Source of the DNA: an uncultured Prevotella sp.
GTDB taxonomy: Bacteria > Bacteroidota > Bacteroidia > Bacteroidales > Bacteroidaceae
Assembly (NCBI GenBank): GCA_900553465.1
Contig: USDT01000042.1
Span: forward strand, 1 to 21,386
Direction: 5' to 3'
Length of the DNA: 21,386 nt
The position numbers and the translations under genes were made by a program. Each line of letters begins with the position of its first letter. The first letter of the stretch is position 1. Of the stretch, positions 1 to 7,716 are shown piece after piece. The notes beneath the pieces were generated by a model that searched no databases, had not been told where the DNA came from, and was given only the letters and a program-made list of their open reading frames with translations.

Positions 1-14
1 ATACGCTAATCTAC

Positions 15-27
15 AGATGTGTATAAG
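15..27. other. Possible Tn5/Nextera adapter remnant
   Basis: The bases AGATGTGTATAAG match the first 13 bases of the 19-base Tn5 mosaic end used in tagmentation libraries (AGATGTGTATAAGAGACAG). The match lies 15 bases from the end of the window and then diverges. Seen: the 13-base identity and its position. Inferred: residual adapter at a contig end. A chance match cannot be excluded, because the last six bases of the mosaic end are absent. Confidence 0.5.
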
Positions 28-56
28 CGTAATTCCTGTTTCCCATCTAAATTGCC

Positions 57-161
57 AGTGATAGGGTAGTGATACCGTAGTGATAGAGAAAACGGGCATA
101 TATCACTAACGAAACAGCTTGAATATCAATCGATAAAAAAGAAATCAGTGATACAGTGACA
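57..161. repeat. AGTGATA short repeats, partly helically phased
   Basis: AGTGATA occurs at 57-63, 68-74 and 79-85, exactly 11 bases apart, so the copies lie on about the same face of the helix. It occurs inverted at 101-107 (TATCACT), again at 147-153, and as AGTGACA at 155-161. The arrangement resembles an array of binding sites for a repressor or a replication/partition protein, but no gene for such a protein is in view. It may also be a degenerate low-complexity stretch. The leftward open frame through it (47-280) shows no recognisable protein features. Confidence 0.4.
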
Positions 162-533
162 GAGGAAATGGGAAAAACTTGTATGATAAGGCCCTGTTTT
201 TTTCTTTGGTATATTTTATACGATTTCTGAATTTTAGTGCAGTTGCCCTGCAAAATGGCGTATCGTTCATTACGACACACTTTCTTTTATTTTATGGATA
301 ATTTTTCTTCTTTTTGCCACCTAAAGGCCGTTTTTAACTCCATTTTCCCAGCCTTCTTCTCAAAATGGCAGTTTGTTACTGCAGTATTACTTGAGTAAAA
401 GTTTATAAGTGATTATAAATAAGGATGATATGTCTGTTTGTGAAGAACAGTAAAAAAGCCCGTTTTCAAGGGGTGAAAGTTACTTGTTTTTACTTGTAAC
501 TTATTGGGAATAAAAAAGATAGTAGTCAGAAAC
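162..533. other. AT-rich gene-free leader region
   Basis: No convincing gene was found here on either strand. The sequence is AT-rich with many A and T runs and no clear Bacteroidota promoter or terminator. With the flanking repeats it forms the long non-coding region in front of the DUF6383 protein. If the invertible promoter at 546-744 is in the orientation shown, its transcript would run leftward into this stretch. Confidence 0.5.
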
Positions 534-545
534 AAAATGACTAAA

Positions 546-572
546 AAAACGTTCGTTTTAATTCGTCATTTT
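546..572. repeat. Inverted repeat, left arm of candidate invertible promoter
   Basis: This 27-base arm matches the reverse complement of 718-744 at 24 positions: AAAACGTTCGTTTT, five variable bases, then GTCATTTT. The core AAACGTTCGT is at 547-556. As I recall, this is the core type (ARACGTTCGT) found in the inverted repeats of B. fragilis promoters flipped by the serine recombinase Mpi. AAAATGACT at 534-542 adds a further copy of the outer motif in the opposite orientation, so the arm is itself a loose palindrome. Confidence 0.75.
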
Positions 573-579
573 TACTGCA

Positions 580-610
580 CAAAAATACAACTACTTTTTG
601 AACCTGCAAT
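580..610 (-). promoter_or_regulatory. Promoter inside the invertible segment, pointing away from the surface-protein gene
   Basis: On the minus strand there is ATTG (610 to 607), a 19-base spacer, and TATTTTTG (587 to 580). This fits the Bacteroidota vegetative promoter (TTTG-N19-21-TAnnTTTG), with a complete -7 box and a one-base change in the -33 box. It lies wholly between the two 27-base inverted repeats and fires leftward. After inversion about position 645, the -7 box would lie at about 703-710 and read rightward, starting a transcript near 717 with a leader of roughly 130 bases to the ATG at 848. A weaker rightward candidate exists in the present orientation (TTTG at 597-600, TATTTTTT at 623-630), but its spacer is 22 bases and the box lacks its final G. 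Confidence 0.6.
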
Positions 611-717
611 CCTTTCCACAAATATTTTTTCTTTTTCTATATTCTTTCTTATCAATCAGATAGCTTAAGGAGTACGAAAAACCGCCTTTCCGATACAAAC
701 TCTTTCGAAGACCGCCC

Positions 718-744
718 AAAATGACTAAAAAAAACGAACGTTTT
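718..744. repeat. Inverted repeat, right arm of candidate invertible promoter
   Basis: This arm pairs with 546-572 (24 of 27 positions). It reads AAAATGAC, five variable bases, then AAAACGAACGTTTT. The arms enclose 145 bases (573-717), within the usual size range of phase-variable promoter segments in Bacteroidales. No recombinase gene is in this window; enzymes of this kind often act in trans on many such sites. Confidence 0.75.
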
Positions 745-847
745 CGCTATCAAAGTACAAAAGTTAACAGATAGTCTTGCGTACATTAAATATATAAAAG
801 AAGAAATTATTCTTAATACATTATTTACTAACAAATTAATTTAAGTT

Positions 848-3800
848 ATGAACAAAAAGTTTTCTACTCTTGTCGCCAGTATGTTACTGGCAACGACAGT
901 CGGAACAGTTTCTGCACAGAACCTAGAGTTCACAAAGTCAGCTCTACCTACAAATGTTAGGGTAGAGAGTGTGGCCGACGGAAAATGCTATCAGTTGACA
1001 GACGGTTGGAATGTGTTGGTAATGCAGAAGGTTTCGACAGAAAAAGGTGATCGTTTCATCTTGAAGTATGTCCCTTATTACGCAGCCAATATAGGGGAAT
1101 CCTTGTGGTATGTGACGGTTGATAAAGACAATAAGGAAAATGGTGTGGCCTTTAAATTTATGAACTTGGCTTATAATTATCCTATCTCTTTTGATCCGGC
1201 AAAGATTCAGGATTATAAACCGGGAAAGACTTATGAAGGTTCTTATTTGGCTGGTGAAGCAGTCGCTTGGGCTTGGATGAGAAGTGAAGCCAGTGAGGGC
1301 TTAAATGTAGGTAAAACTCCGGAAGCCTATTTCAAGACAGACTCTGTGATGACTTTGATTCCGAATGCAGATGGTACGGTTGCTGCTGTCAAGTATGATG
1401 TTCGTGAGACTGACAAGCTTGCACAGTTGAACATTCGTCCGGCTGTTGCTGGTCCTGTTTGGTTAGGAAAGAACGATTTGAACAGCATGTTGCAGACACA
1501 AGATGCAACAAATGGTAAAACATCTTTCTCTTTTGAAAAAGATGTGACAGAAGGTTTGGCAAACTTGTGGTCTGCAGGTAAAGGCCATGCTTATGAGGCT
1601 GTTGATGCTGTAGGCGAAAGCACTTTGTCATATGGTGCTGTTGCTGATGCTGCTGCTGAAAAGGATGCGGCTATGCTTGCTGCCAATGAAGCTGAAAAAA
1701 AAGTAGAAGCAGCCGTGAAAGCTCTGGCTGATGCTGAATCAGAATATAATGTTTTGGCTCAGAAGATCCAGAATGTAGAGTCTGAAAAGGTTGAAAAAGG
1801 TAGAGAACTTGTGAATCAAAGTTGGATTTACAACTTTTTGAATGAAAGTGAAGATGCTACAAAACAAGCGATTTTACAGAAAAAACAATCTATCGCAACA
1901 AGTTCTGCTCTAAACGAAGAGGCCAAGAAACAACTTGCAGAATTGGCTGAAAAATTAGAGGCAGCTCAAAATGAATATAAAGATGCAGTTGCTGCCCAGA
2001 CCGCTCTTCAAAATTCTATCAATAATGCCACGGATGCATGGAATGTTGCTCTGGATGTTAAAAATAAAGCATTCGATCAGAAAAGTAGATATGCAAAGTG
2101 GGGAACAGCGATGAGGAAGTATTTCAACGAAACAAATAATGTATATTATGTCTCAGATATGGGCTATGCCCCTAATGATAAACCACAAGCATGGAATTCT
2201 TATTTCGATGCAGCTAAGGTAACTGATGAAGCAGAGAAGGAAGCCTTTGTAGAATATGGACATCGTTTGTATGCTATCTTGAAAGAAGCAAATAATGGTG
2301 TAGATATATCAATGTCTGCTTCAGCTTATAAGAGCCAAAACAATAAGGCTTTTATAAATGGTGTCAATGCTCTTAATACTGAAGAAAATGAAACCTTTGA
2401 AAAAGCTGCAGAAGCTGTTATCGCTTCAGAAGGTGCAATAGCTTCAATCTCTAAAGATTTAGATGTTGCTATTGGTGTAGCAGAGGAGAAAAAGCAAGCT
2501 GAGAAGGCTGCCAGCACAGCTTATGACGAAATGTTTGAAGCTTATGGAGTTCACAGTCAAGCTCTTGAAGAAGCAAAGAAAGAGTTGAAAGAACTTGAAG
2601 AAGAATTGGCCTCTGTTCAAGCTGAACTGAAAGAAGTTAGTGCTAAGAAGGTCGAGCTAGAAACTGCTATTTTCAACTATACGCAACAAATTGCAAGTTT
2701 GAATGAACAGTTGATGGCTTTAGATGGTGAAAAGGGGGCAGCTTATTGGACATGGGTAGACGCTCGTTATGCGCATAAGGATGCTGAACGTGCTGCTATC
2801 AAGGCTTCAGAAGTGTTTGAAAACATTCGTCTTGAAAAGTCATTTAACTGGTTATCTCTGAAAGCCGGCAAGAATGCCAAGGGCCAGGATACTTATTTAA
2901 TGGTCGACACAGCTTATCTGAACGGCTCAGCCGGTGAAGAAATTGCAGGTATCCAGCATTTAGGATTCGCTACTCGTGAACATGAAGCTGATTTCAAATC
3001 TGTCAACAACTTGGCAGCTCGCGATATCAACGGTCGCTTCAACTTCCGTTTCTTCTACTGGCCGACTCAGGACTCTTTGCGTATTGAAGCAGATGGTTAC
3101 AACGTGAAGAACGTAACGACTAAATATTGGAAGGATCGTACAAATAGTGAAATCGATATTTTTGCTACTTCTGCAAAAGGCCAAGAAAACAATCTGGTTA
3201 AGATTGCTGTATTAGGTGGTGCCCGTCGTGAAGCCACTATCGGTTCTTCCGAAGAGCTGAAAGGCACAGGTATCTATACATACAACGACCGTATCGGTTT
3301 GAGCCTCTCTCCTGCTGCTCACAATGCCGTTTTGGAACCGGGCATCTATTTCATGGATGTAGTAAACGGTGCTGATGCACAGAAGAACGGTGCTCGCTTG
3401 ATGGTTGATTTGAACGGTTGGAACTTGACAAAGGTTGCTCCGGCTGAATGGGATGTGATGAACTTCGAACACATGCCGGCCGCTAAGTGGGTTGTAAATC
3501 AGAATACGAATGAATTCGGTGGGTATCCTGAAATCTGGAACCAAGAAACAGGAGCTACTCTGAATAATGGTTCTTACAAAGTATTGGCTGATGGTAATAT
3601 CGTAATTAACTATTATTATAACAACGAAGAAGCTTGGTTGACTAATGATACGCTGAAATTGACAAAGACCGTAAGTAACCGCTTGGGCTTCTTTAACGAT
3701 GATGCCAAGAATGTAAACTATACTTTGAACTACTTGAATGTAGGCAATGACTTGGGTGTTACAATTGGCAACTCTACCGTAGGCAACGACACGATCTTAC

Positions 3801-5119
3801 GTGTATCTGCCGATGAGGCTACTAAGTTCGAACTGGTAAAATGGGGCAATGGTTATAATACCCCTATCTTCGAAAAAGACACGATCTTCCAGACTTATTA
3901 TCAGATCCGTGTAAACGATCCGTATAAGTTCGCTAACAACCAGAAATATGTTCAGGTATCTGAAGTTGGTGGTACTGAAATGATGGTAGTAACAGAAGGT
4001 GCAGAAAATGGTTCTGTATTCACTTTGAAAGAAGTGAACTGCGTAGACGGAACTCATTACTATGCATTGCTGACAGAAGGCAAGAAAGCCGGTGTGATTG
4101 ATGCAACAGGCTTGATTAAGGCTGAAAACGTGGCTACTGAATCTACAACTTCTGCTTTCGCATTGGTTGCTGATACGACTGCTCTGTATCGTGAGTTTAC
4201 AGCTGACGAATTGGGTGAAAACGGCGCAATGAAGTTCTACCGTGTGAACTCTACTGCTAAGGCTTACTTGTATGAAGGAGCTGACAACCTGCTTTGCGTA
4301 GAAGGTAAGGGTGACGATAAAGCTGAAGCATTCAATGTAATCCCGACAGGTGTCGAAAACACATTGATGCCACAGTACTTGATTGCCAAGGATGTGAACT
4401 TTGTAGTCGGTGATACAGTTCTGTGCGACGCTACTACTCACTCTCATGCAACAATAGAAGAAGCTTTGAAATGCCCGCATAGTAAAGTAACTGCTGACAC
4501 GACATTTGGTCGTTTCTTGGTGAACATGATCGACTCAGTTCCCGCTGTTAAGAAATATACTTGGGAAGGTAAATACAAGAGACTTGCATTCTTGCCGGGT
4601 TATATGACAGCTGGTAACTTAGTTCTGGATGGCACAACTCATAAAGTCGCTCTGAAGCTGAATGCTCATGATCAGGCTAAGTTCTCTTTCCGTTTGGTTA
4701 ACGAAGGATCTAACGACTTCTTGATCGAATCTGAATCTTATGGAAAGAAGACAGCGTTTGATGGCGGTATCGCTCCGTCTGCTAATCTGGGTGGTTGGGT
4801 GAAAGTACAGAACGGTGTTCCTGTCATCATCAATGACTTCGAAGCAGCTATGCAGTCTGACCTCTACAATGTCGACACTAACGCTGGTGGTGCAACAGCC
4901 AACGACGAAATCACGACTTCTGAAGTAACGATTATCGCAGGCGAAGGCAATGTTACAATCGCTAACGCTGCCGGCAAGAAGGTTGTTGTAAGCAACATCT
5001 TGGGTCAGGTAGTAGCCACTCAGGTTCTGACATCCGACAATGCTGTGATTGCTGCTCCTCAAGGCGTAGTCGTAGTAGCTGTTGAAGGTGAAGAAGCTGT
5101 AAAGGCAATCGTAAGATAA
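848..5119 (+). CDS. Large secreted coiled-coil surface protein with C-terminal DUF6383/T9SS-like sorting domain (S-layer-glycoprotein-like)
   Basis: A 1423-residue protein with a clear signal peptide (1-23, cleavage after VSA). Seen: two long Ala/Glu/Lys-rich coiled-coil stretches at about 265-415 and 535-667; a long beta-rich, Asn/Asp-rich region at about 670-1350; and a final domain from about 1358 with a GKKVVVSNILGQVV motif ending in KAIVR. That end matches my memory of DUF6383 and has the NxLGQ signature of type IX secretion sorting domains. Ten D-(S/T)-(A/I/L/V/M/T) sequons (Asp165, 687, 742, 934, 981, 1011, 1109, 1189, 1217, 1229) fit the Bacteroidales O-glycosylation motif. Known: Parabacteroides distasonis makes families of phase-variable surface glycoproteins from invertible promoters. 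Inferred: this is such a protein, switched by the segment at 546-744. The start ATG has no Shine-Dalgarno, as is usual here. The middle third is markedly more AT-rich than the C-terminal half, suggesting domain shuffling. Ligand and exact role are unknown. Confidence 0.8.
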   Translation: MNKKFSTLVASMLLATTVGTVSAQNLEFTKSALPTNVRVESVADGKCYQLTDGWNVLVMQKVSTEKGDRFILKYVPYYAANIGESLWYVTVDKDNKENGVAFKFMNLAYNYPISFDPAKIQDYKPGKTYEGSYLAGEAVAWAWMRSEASEGLNVGKTPEAYFKTDSVMTLIPNADGTVAAVKYDVRETDKLAQLNIRPAVAGPVWLGKNDLNSMLQTQDATNGKTSFSFEKDVTEGLANLWSAGKGHAYEAVDAVGESTLSYGAVADAAAEKDAAMLAANEAEKKVEAAVKALADAESEYNVLAQKIQNVESEKVEKGRELVNQSWIYNFLNESEDATKQAILQKKQSIATSSALNEEAKKQLAELAEKLEAAQNEYKDAVAAQTALQNSINNATDAWNVALDVKNKAFDQKSRYAKWGTAMRKYFNETNNVYYVSDMGYAPNDKPQAWNSYFDAAKVTDEAEKEAFVEYGHRLYAILKEANNGVDISMSASAYKSQNNKAFINGVNALNTEENETFEKAAEAVIASEGAIASISKDLDVAIGVAEEKKQAEKAASTAYDEMFEAYGVHSQALEEAKKELKELEEELASVQAELKEVSAKKVELETAIFNYTQQIASLNEQLMALDGEKGAAYWTWVDARYAHKDAERAAIKASEVFENIRLEKSFNWLSLKAGKNAKGQDTYLMVDTAYLNGSAGEEIAGIQHLGFATREHEADFKSVNNLAARDINGRFNFRFFYWPTQDSLRIEADGYNVKNVTTKYWKDRTNSEIDIFATSAKGQENNLVKIAVLGGARREATIGSSEELKGTGIYTYNDRIGLSLSPAAHNAVLEPGIYFMDVVNGADAQKNGARLMVDLNGWNLTKVAPAEWDVMNFEHMPAAKWVVNQNTNEFGGYPEIWNQETGATLNNGSYKVLADGNIVINYYYNNEEAWLTNDTLKLTKTVSNRLGFFNDDAKNVNYTLNYLNVGNDLGVTIGNSTVGNDTILRVSADEATKFELVKWGNGYNTPIFEKDTIFQTYYQIRVNDPYKFANNQKYVQVSEVGGTEMMVVTEGAENGSVFTLKEVNCVDGTHYYALLTEGKKAGVIDATGLIKAENVATESTTSAFALVADTTALYREFTADELGENGAMKFYRVNSTAKAYLYEGADNLLCVEGKGDDKAEAFNVIPTGVENTLMPQYLIAKDVNFVVGDTVLCDATTHSHATIEEALKCPHSKVTADTTFGRFLVNMIDSVPAVKKYTWEGKYKRLAFLPGYMTAGNLVLDGTTHKVALKLNAHDQAKFSFRLVNEGSNDFLIESESYGKKTAFDGGIAPSANLGGWVKVQNGVPVIINDFEAAMQSDLYNVDTNAGGATANDEITTSEVTIIAGEGNVTIANAAGKKVVVSNILGQVVATQVLTSDNAVIAAPQGVVVVAVEGEEAVKAIVR

Positions 5120-5136
5120 GAATAGAGGAATAGTTT

Positions 5137-5156
5137 GGAGTGGCAGCGGCCACTCC
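5137..5156 (+). terminator. Hairpin 17 bases after the surface-protein stop
   Basis: GGAGTGGC (5137-5144) and GCCACTCC (5149-5156) form a perfect 8-base-pair stem with a 4-base loop. No T-run follows, so it may be a 3' stabilising hairpin or a weak terminator. The stronger terminator is further on, at 5321-5367. Confidence 0.45.
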
Positions 5157-5320
5157 CTCTATATAGTAATTTATAATCAAATAATTCTAAAATGTTTGGC
5201 CGCGTGCCGTGCAAACGGTAATTACCCTGTGACAGGCGAACAAGCGGTTTAATATTAATAATATTAAAGTATTGAAATAAAGTTCATTCTGCTGTGAGCC
5301 TGTGAAGGTGTAAGGCAGAT

Positions 5321-5367
5321 AAAAAAACAAGCCCCGGGGACGGTTTCGTCTTCGGGGCTTTGTTTTC
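5321..5367. terminator. Bidirectional rho-independent terminator between convergent genes
   Basis: An A-run leads into GCCCCG (5331-5336), which pairs with CGGGGC (5353-5358); inner bases extend the stem, and TTTGTTTT follows. Read on the minus strand, the same hairpin ends in a T-run (TTGTTTTTTT). It lies 8 bases past the stop codon of the leftward peptidase and about 200 bases past the rightward surface protein, so it probably serves both. Confidence 0.85.
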
Positions 5368-5374
5368 AACTTTT

Positions 5375-7555
5375 TTACAAAGACTTTTCCGGATACATGG
5401 CATTCCACCATTCCGGTTGGTTCTTGAGCCATTTGGCGAACCAAGCGTAGATGGTTTTGTTCCATTCGGCACGCTTCTTATAGTCCAGTATCTGGTGGTT
5501 TTGTCCTACTACTTGTACGAAGGCCGTAGGTTTGCCTAACAGTTTCAGGGCTGTAAACATCTGGATGCTTTCACCTACCGGGACGTTCGTGTCGACCGTG
5601 CCATGCAGGAAAAGGATCGGGGTGTTGATTTTGTCGGCATTGAACAGCGGGCTTTGCAACGTGTACATATCCCGTGCGTTCCAGGGATAGCTGTTTGCGC
5701 TTGCCAAAGCACTATAGGAGTATCCCCAGTAACCTTCGCCCCAATAGCTGGTGATGTCGCTGATTCCGGCATGAGAGATGGCGGCGGCAAAGATATCCGT
5801 TTTTGTTTGCAGGTATTGTGTCATGAAGCCACCGTAGGATGCCCCTATGCAACCGATCTTTTTAGCGTCGACAAAGTTGTGTTCGGCACAGAATTTCTTT
5901 GTTCCTTCGATGATCTCGTCTCCTGTACGCTGTCCCCATGCATTTACGTGGCGGGCGGAGAACTCCAGGCCGAAGCCGGTTGCTCCGCTGGGCTGGATGA
6001 TATAAACGATGTAGCCCAATGCCGCATATACGTGCGACGGATACCGGTTTTCGAGTGAACGTTCCGTCGGACTGGTTCCCCCGTAGTAGTTCACGATCAG
6101 CGGATATTTCTTGTTAGGATCGAAATGGGGCGGCAGGTAATAACGACCGTAGATCGTGTCGCCGGCAGCTGCCCGGAAATTCCAATCGTGCACTTCGCCG
6201 AGGGTGATATCTTTCAAGATGCCGGCGGAAAGATCTTTCAGACAGACAGAACTTTTCTTTTTCAGGTTGACGGAATAGAGGCGTTGCGAGTTGGAGGCGC
6301 TTTCGCCGAAATAAACCAGTTCGGGAGTTGTTTCGGCAATCGTAAAATCCGAGAGGATATCCTCTTTTAACGGGATGGGGAGGATTTTCCCGGTTGACGG
6401 ATTCAAGACGTACAGGCGTACGCAATCCTTATCTTCTCCCTGCAGGTAGATCTGTTTATCACCTTTGTTCCAAACGAAGTTTTGAACCGATGGATTAAAA
6501 TCTTTGGTGACAGGATTTGCCTGTTTGCTTGCCGGATCGTAAAGGAAGAGCTGCCCGTCGGCCATATTGGAAGTCTGCCCCGGTGCTATCTTCAGCCCTA
6601 TTTTATTGAAAGCCTCTCCAGATGCGGCAATTGCCAGCATCTTGCCGTCGGGCGAGAATTGGGCATAGCTGATGAACGGATCTTTCAAAAGGAGTTCCGT
6701 ATCCAGTGTTTGCAGATCCATCCGATAGAGCAAAGTAGTCGAAAACGGACGTTTCGTCAGCTCCCGTTCGCTACAAGTGAAGAGCAGATAGCGGCCGTCG
6801 TCGGAAATATCGTTGATGGAAGTCGAAGTGTGCCCGTAGGTAAGGCGTTGGAACACTCCGGTTGCCAGGTCGTACTTATGGATGAATGAACGGGTACGCC
6901 ATCCCGGCTGGCGGTCGTCAGGCACAAGGATTTCCTGAAGGTCTTCCCCTTTCTTCGGTCCTTCCTCGATGATGTTGAACAGCAGGAAATCCTCTGTCGG
7001 GGCAAAGCTGAACCAACCGTCGGGAAGGTTGTGGGCAAGGACTTCCTCTGCTTGGGTTGCAGGGTCGATCGTGACAAGTTCCTTTCCCTGCATGCCTTTG
7101 CGGGTATAGTAAAGACGGTTGCTGCGGGGCATCCAGCTATAATGATGGTTGTTGCTTTCCATTAAAACCTGCCCTGTGGCCCGGTCGGTCACTTGCTGGA
7201 AGGATTCGGTATCGCCACCGGGATAAGTCGTCTGGTAGGCGGTCAACAGGTATTTGCCGTTGGGGGAGAGGCTGACGGAACGAATGCGTGTGCCATCGAA
7301 GACATCGCTCAAAGTGTAACGCTTCTCTGGATCGGTTGTCGCCGTGACAACGGCTTTGCTGTCCGTCTTGAAGGTGACTTTCGGAATGTGGTTCGTTTCG
7401 TCCGGGGCTGTAAGATATTTGATTACGACTTCGTAGCGGCGGGGTTCGAGTGTGAGCTTGAGCTCGCCGTTGGCGGGTGTCTGTTTCTCGTTGTCGATAT
7501 ATACTTCGTAATGCTCTGGTCCGCTGATCTGATCGGGAGGCCGTCCTGTCTTCTT
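5375..7555 (-). CDS. S9-family (prolyl-oligopeptidase-type) serine peptidase, 5'-truncated
   Basis: The frame is open leftward from an in-frame TGA at 7556-7558, giving 726 visible residues. The part after the TTG at 7310-7312 is 645 residues. Numbered from that TTG: a beta-propeller-like region with repeated SPNG/SPDG and SDDG strands (about 1-370), then an alpha/beta-hydrolase domain with nucleophile Ser492 (GASYGG), Asp574 (GTVDTNVP) and His606 (GQNHQ). This is the expected order for family S9 exported peptidases that cleave peptides, often after proline. The TTG is not a believable start: the 81 codons upstream continue as good coding sequence (a beta-strand-rich EVYIDN segment) like the N-terminal accessory region of Bacteroidales homologues. 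The signal peptide and roughly the first 100 residues are missing, because the sequence changes at about 7530-7558. It converges on the surface-protein gene. Substrate unknown. Confidence 0.85.
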   Translation of the reverse strand, partial: KKTGRPPDQISGPEHYEVYIDNEKQTPANGELKLTLEPRRYEVVIKYLTAPDETNHIPKVTFKTDSKAVVTATTDPEKRYTLSDVFDGTRIRSVSLSPNGKYLLTAYQTTYPGGDTESFQQVTDRATGQVLMESNNHHYSWMPRSNRLYYTRKGMQGKELVTIDPATQAEEVLAHNLPDGWFSFAPTEDFLLFNIIEEGPKKGEDLQEILVPDDRQPGWRTRSFIHKYDLATGVFQRLTYGHTSTSINDISDDGRYLLFTCSERELTKRPFSTTLLYRMDLQTLDTELLLKDPFISYAQFSPDGKMLAIAASGEAFNKIGLKIAPGQTSNMADGQLFLYDPASKQANPVTKDFNPSVQNFVWNKGDKQIYLQGEDKDCVRLYVLNPSTGKILPIPLKEDILSDFTIAETTPELVYFGESASNSQRLYSVNLKKKSSVCLKDLSAGILKDITLGEVHDWNFRAAAGDTIYGRYYLPPHFDPNKKYPLIVNYYGGTSPTERSLENRYPSHVYAALGYIVYIIQPSGATGFGLEFSARHVNAWGQRTGDEIIEGTKKFCAEHNFVDAKKIGCIGASYGGFMTQYLQTKTDIFAAAISHAGISDITSYWGEGYWGYSYSALASANSYPWNARDMYTLQSPLFNADKINTPILFLHGTVDTNVPVGESIQMFTALKLLGKPTAFVQVVGQNHQILDYKKRAEWNKTIYAWFAKWLKNQPEWWNAMYPEKSL

Positions 7556-7571
7556 TCATACATGCCGGCAT
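7530..7571. other. Sequence junction: peptidase homology ends, new composition begins
   Basis: Recognisable peptidase coding sequence runs down to about 7530; an in-frame stop follows at 7556-7558 and no start or signal peptide is present. A perfect 12-base palindrome, CATGCCGGCATG, lies at 7560-7571. Genes on the left look Parabacteroides-like; genes on the right differ in codon choice. In 60-base samples counted by eye, 2041-2100 has 20 G/C and 8221-8280 has 33. Either an assembly chimera or a genuine rearrangement would explain this. Confidence 0.6.
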
Positions 7572-7667
7572 GCATCCATAAATAAAGCCATACGCCCGTG
7601 ACCGCAACTATATGGAATGAGAACGTATTTATCACCTCATGACTACTATCGTATAAAATAAAATTCA

Positions 7668-7675
7668 TATATTTG
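7668..7675 (+). promoter_or_regulatory. -7 box for the thioredoxin gene
   Basis: TATATTTG fits the Bacteroidota -7 consensus TAnnTTTG exactly, 41 bases before the ATG at 7717. No good TTTG lies 19-21 bases upstream, so strength and control are uncertain. Confidence 0.5.
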
Positions 7676-7716
7676 TAATCAGGTTGCTAATAACAAACAA
7701 AAACACAACAGACAAC

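Noticed and set aside
47..280. Leftward 77-residue open frame across the AGTGATA array
   Set aside because: No recognisable motif, low-complexity Ser/Ile/Leu content produced by the repeats, and no start context; listed as repeats instead.
3797..4480. Leftward 227-residue open frame inside the surface-protein gene
   Set aside because: It is antisense to a clearly coding frame with a strong protein pattern and has no family resemblance; a shadow frame.
5157..5320. Possible small gene between the surface protein and peptidase
   Set aside because: AT-rich with several stops in every frame and no promoter-like box or conserved structure seen.
7310..7312. TTG as the true start of the S9 peptidase
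   Set aside because: Good coding sequence continues 81 codons upstream, and the shortened protein would have no signal peptide; the gene is truncated instead.
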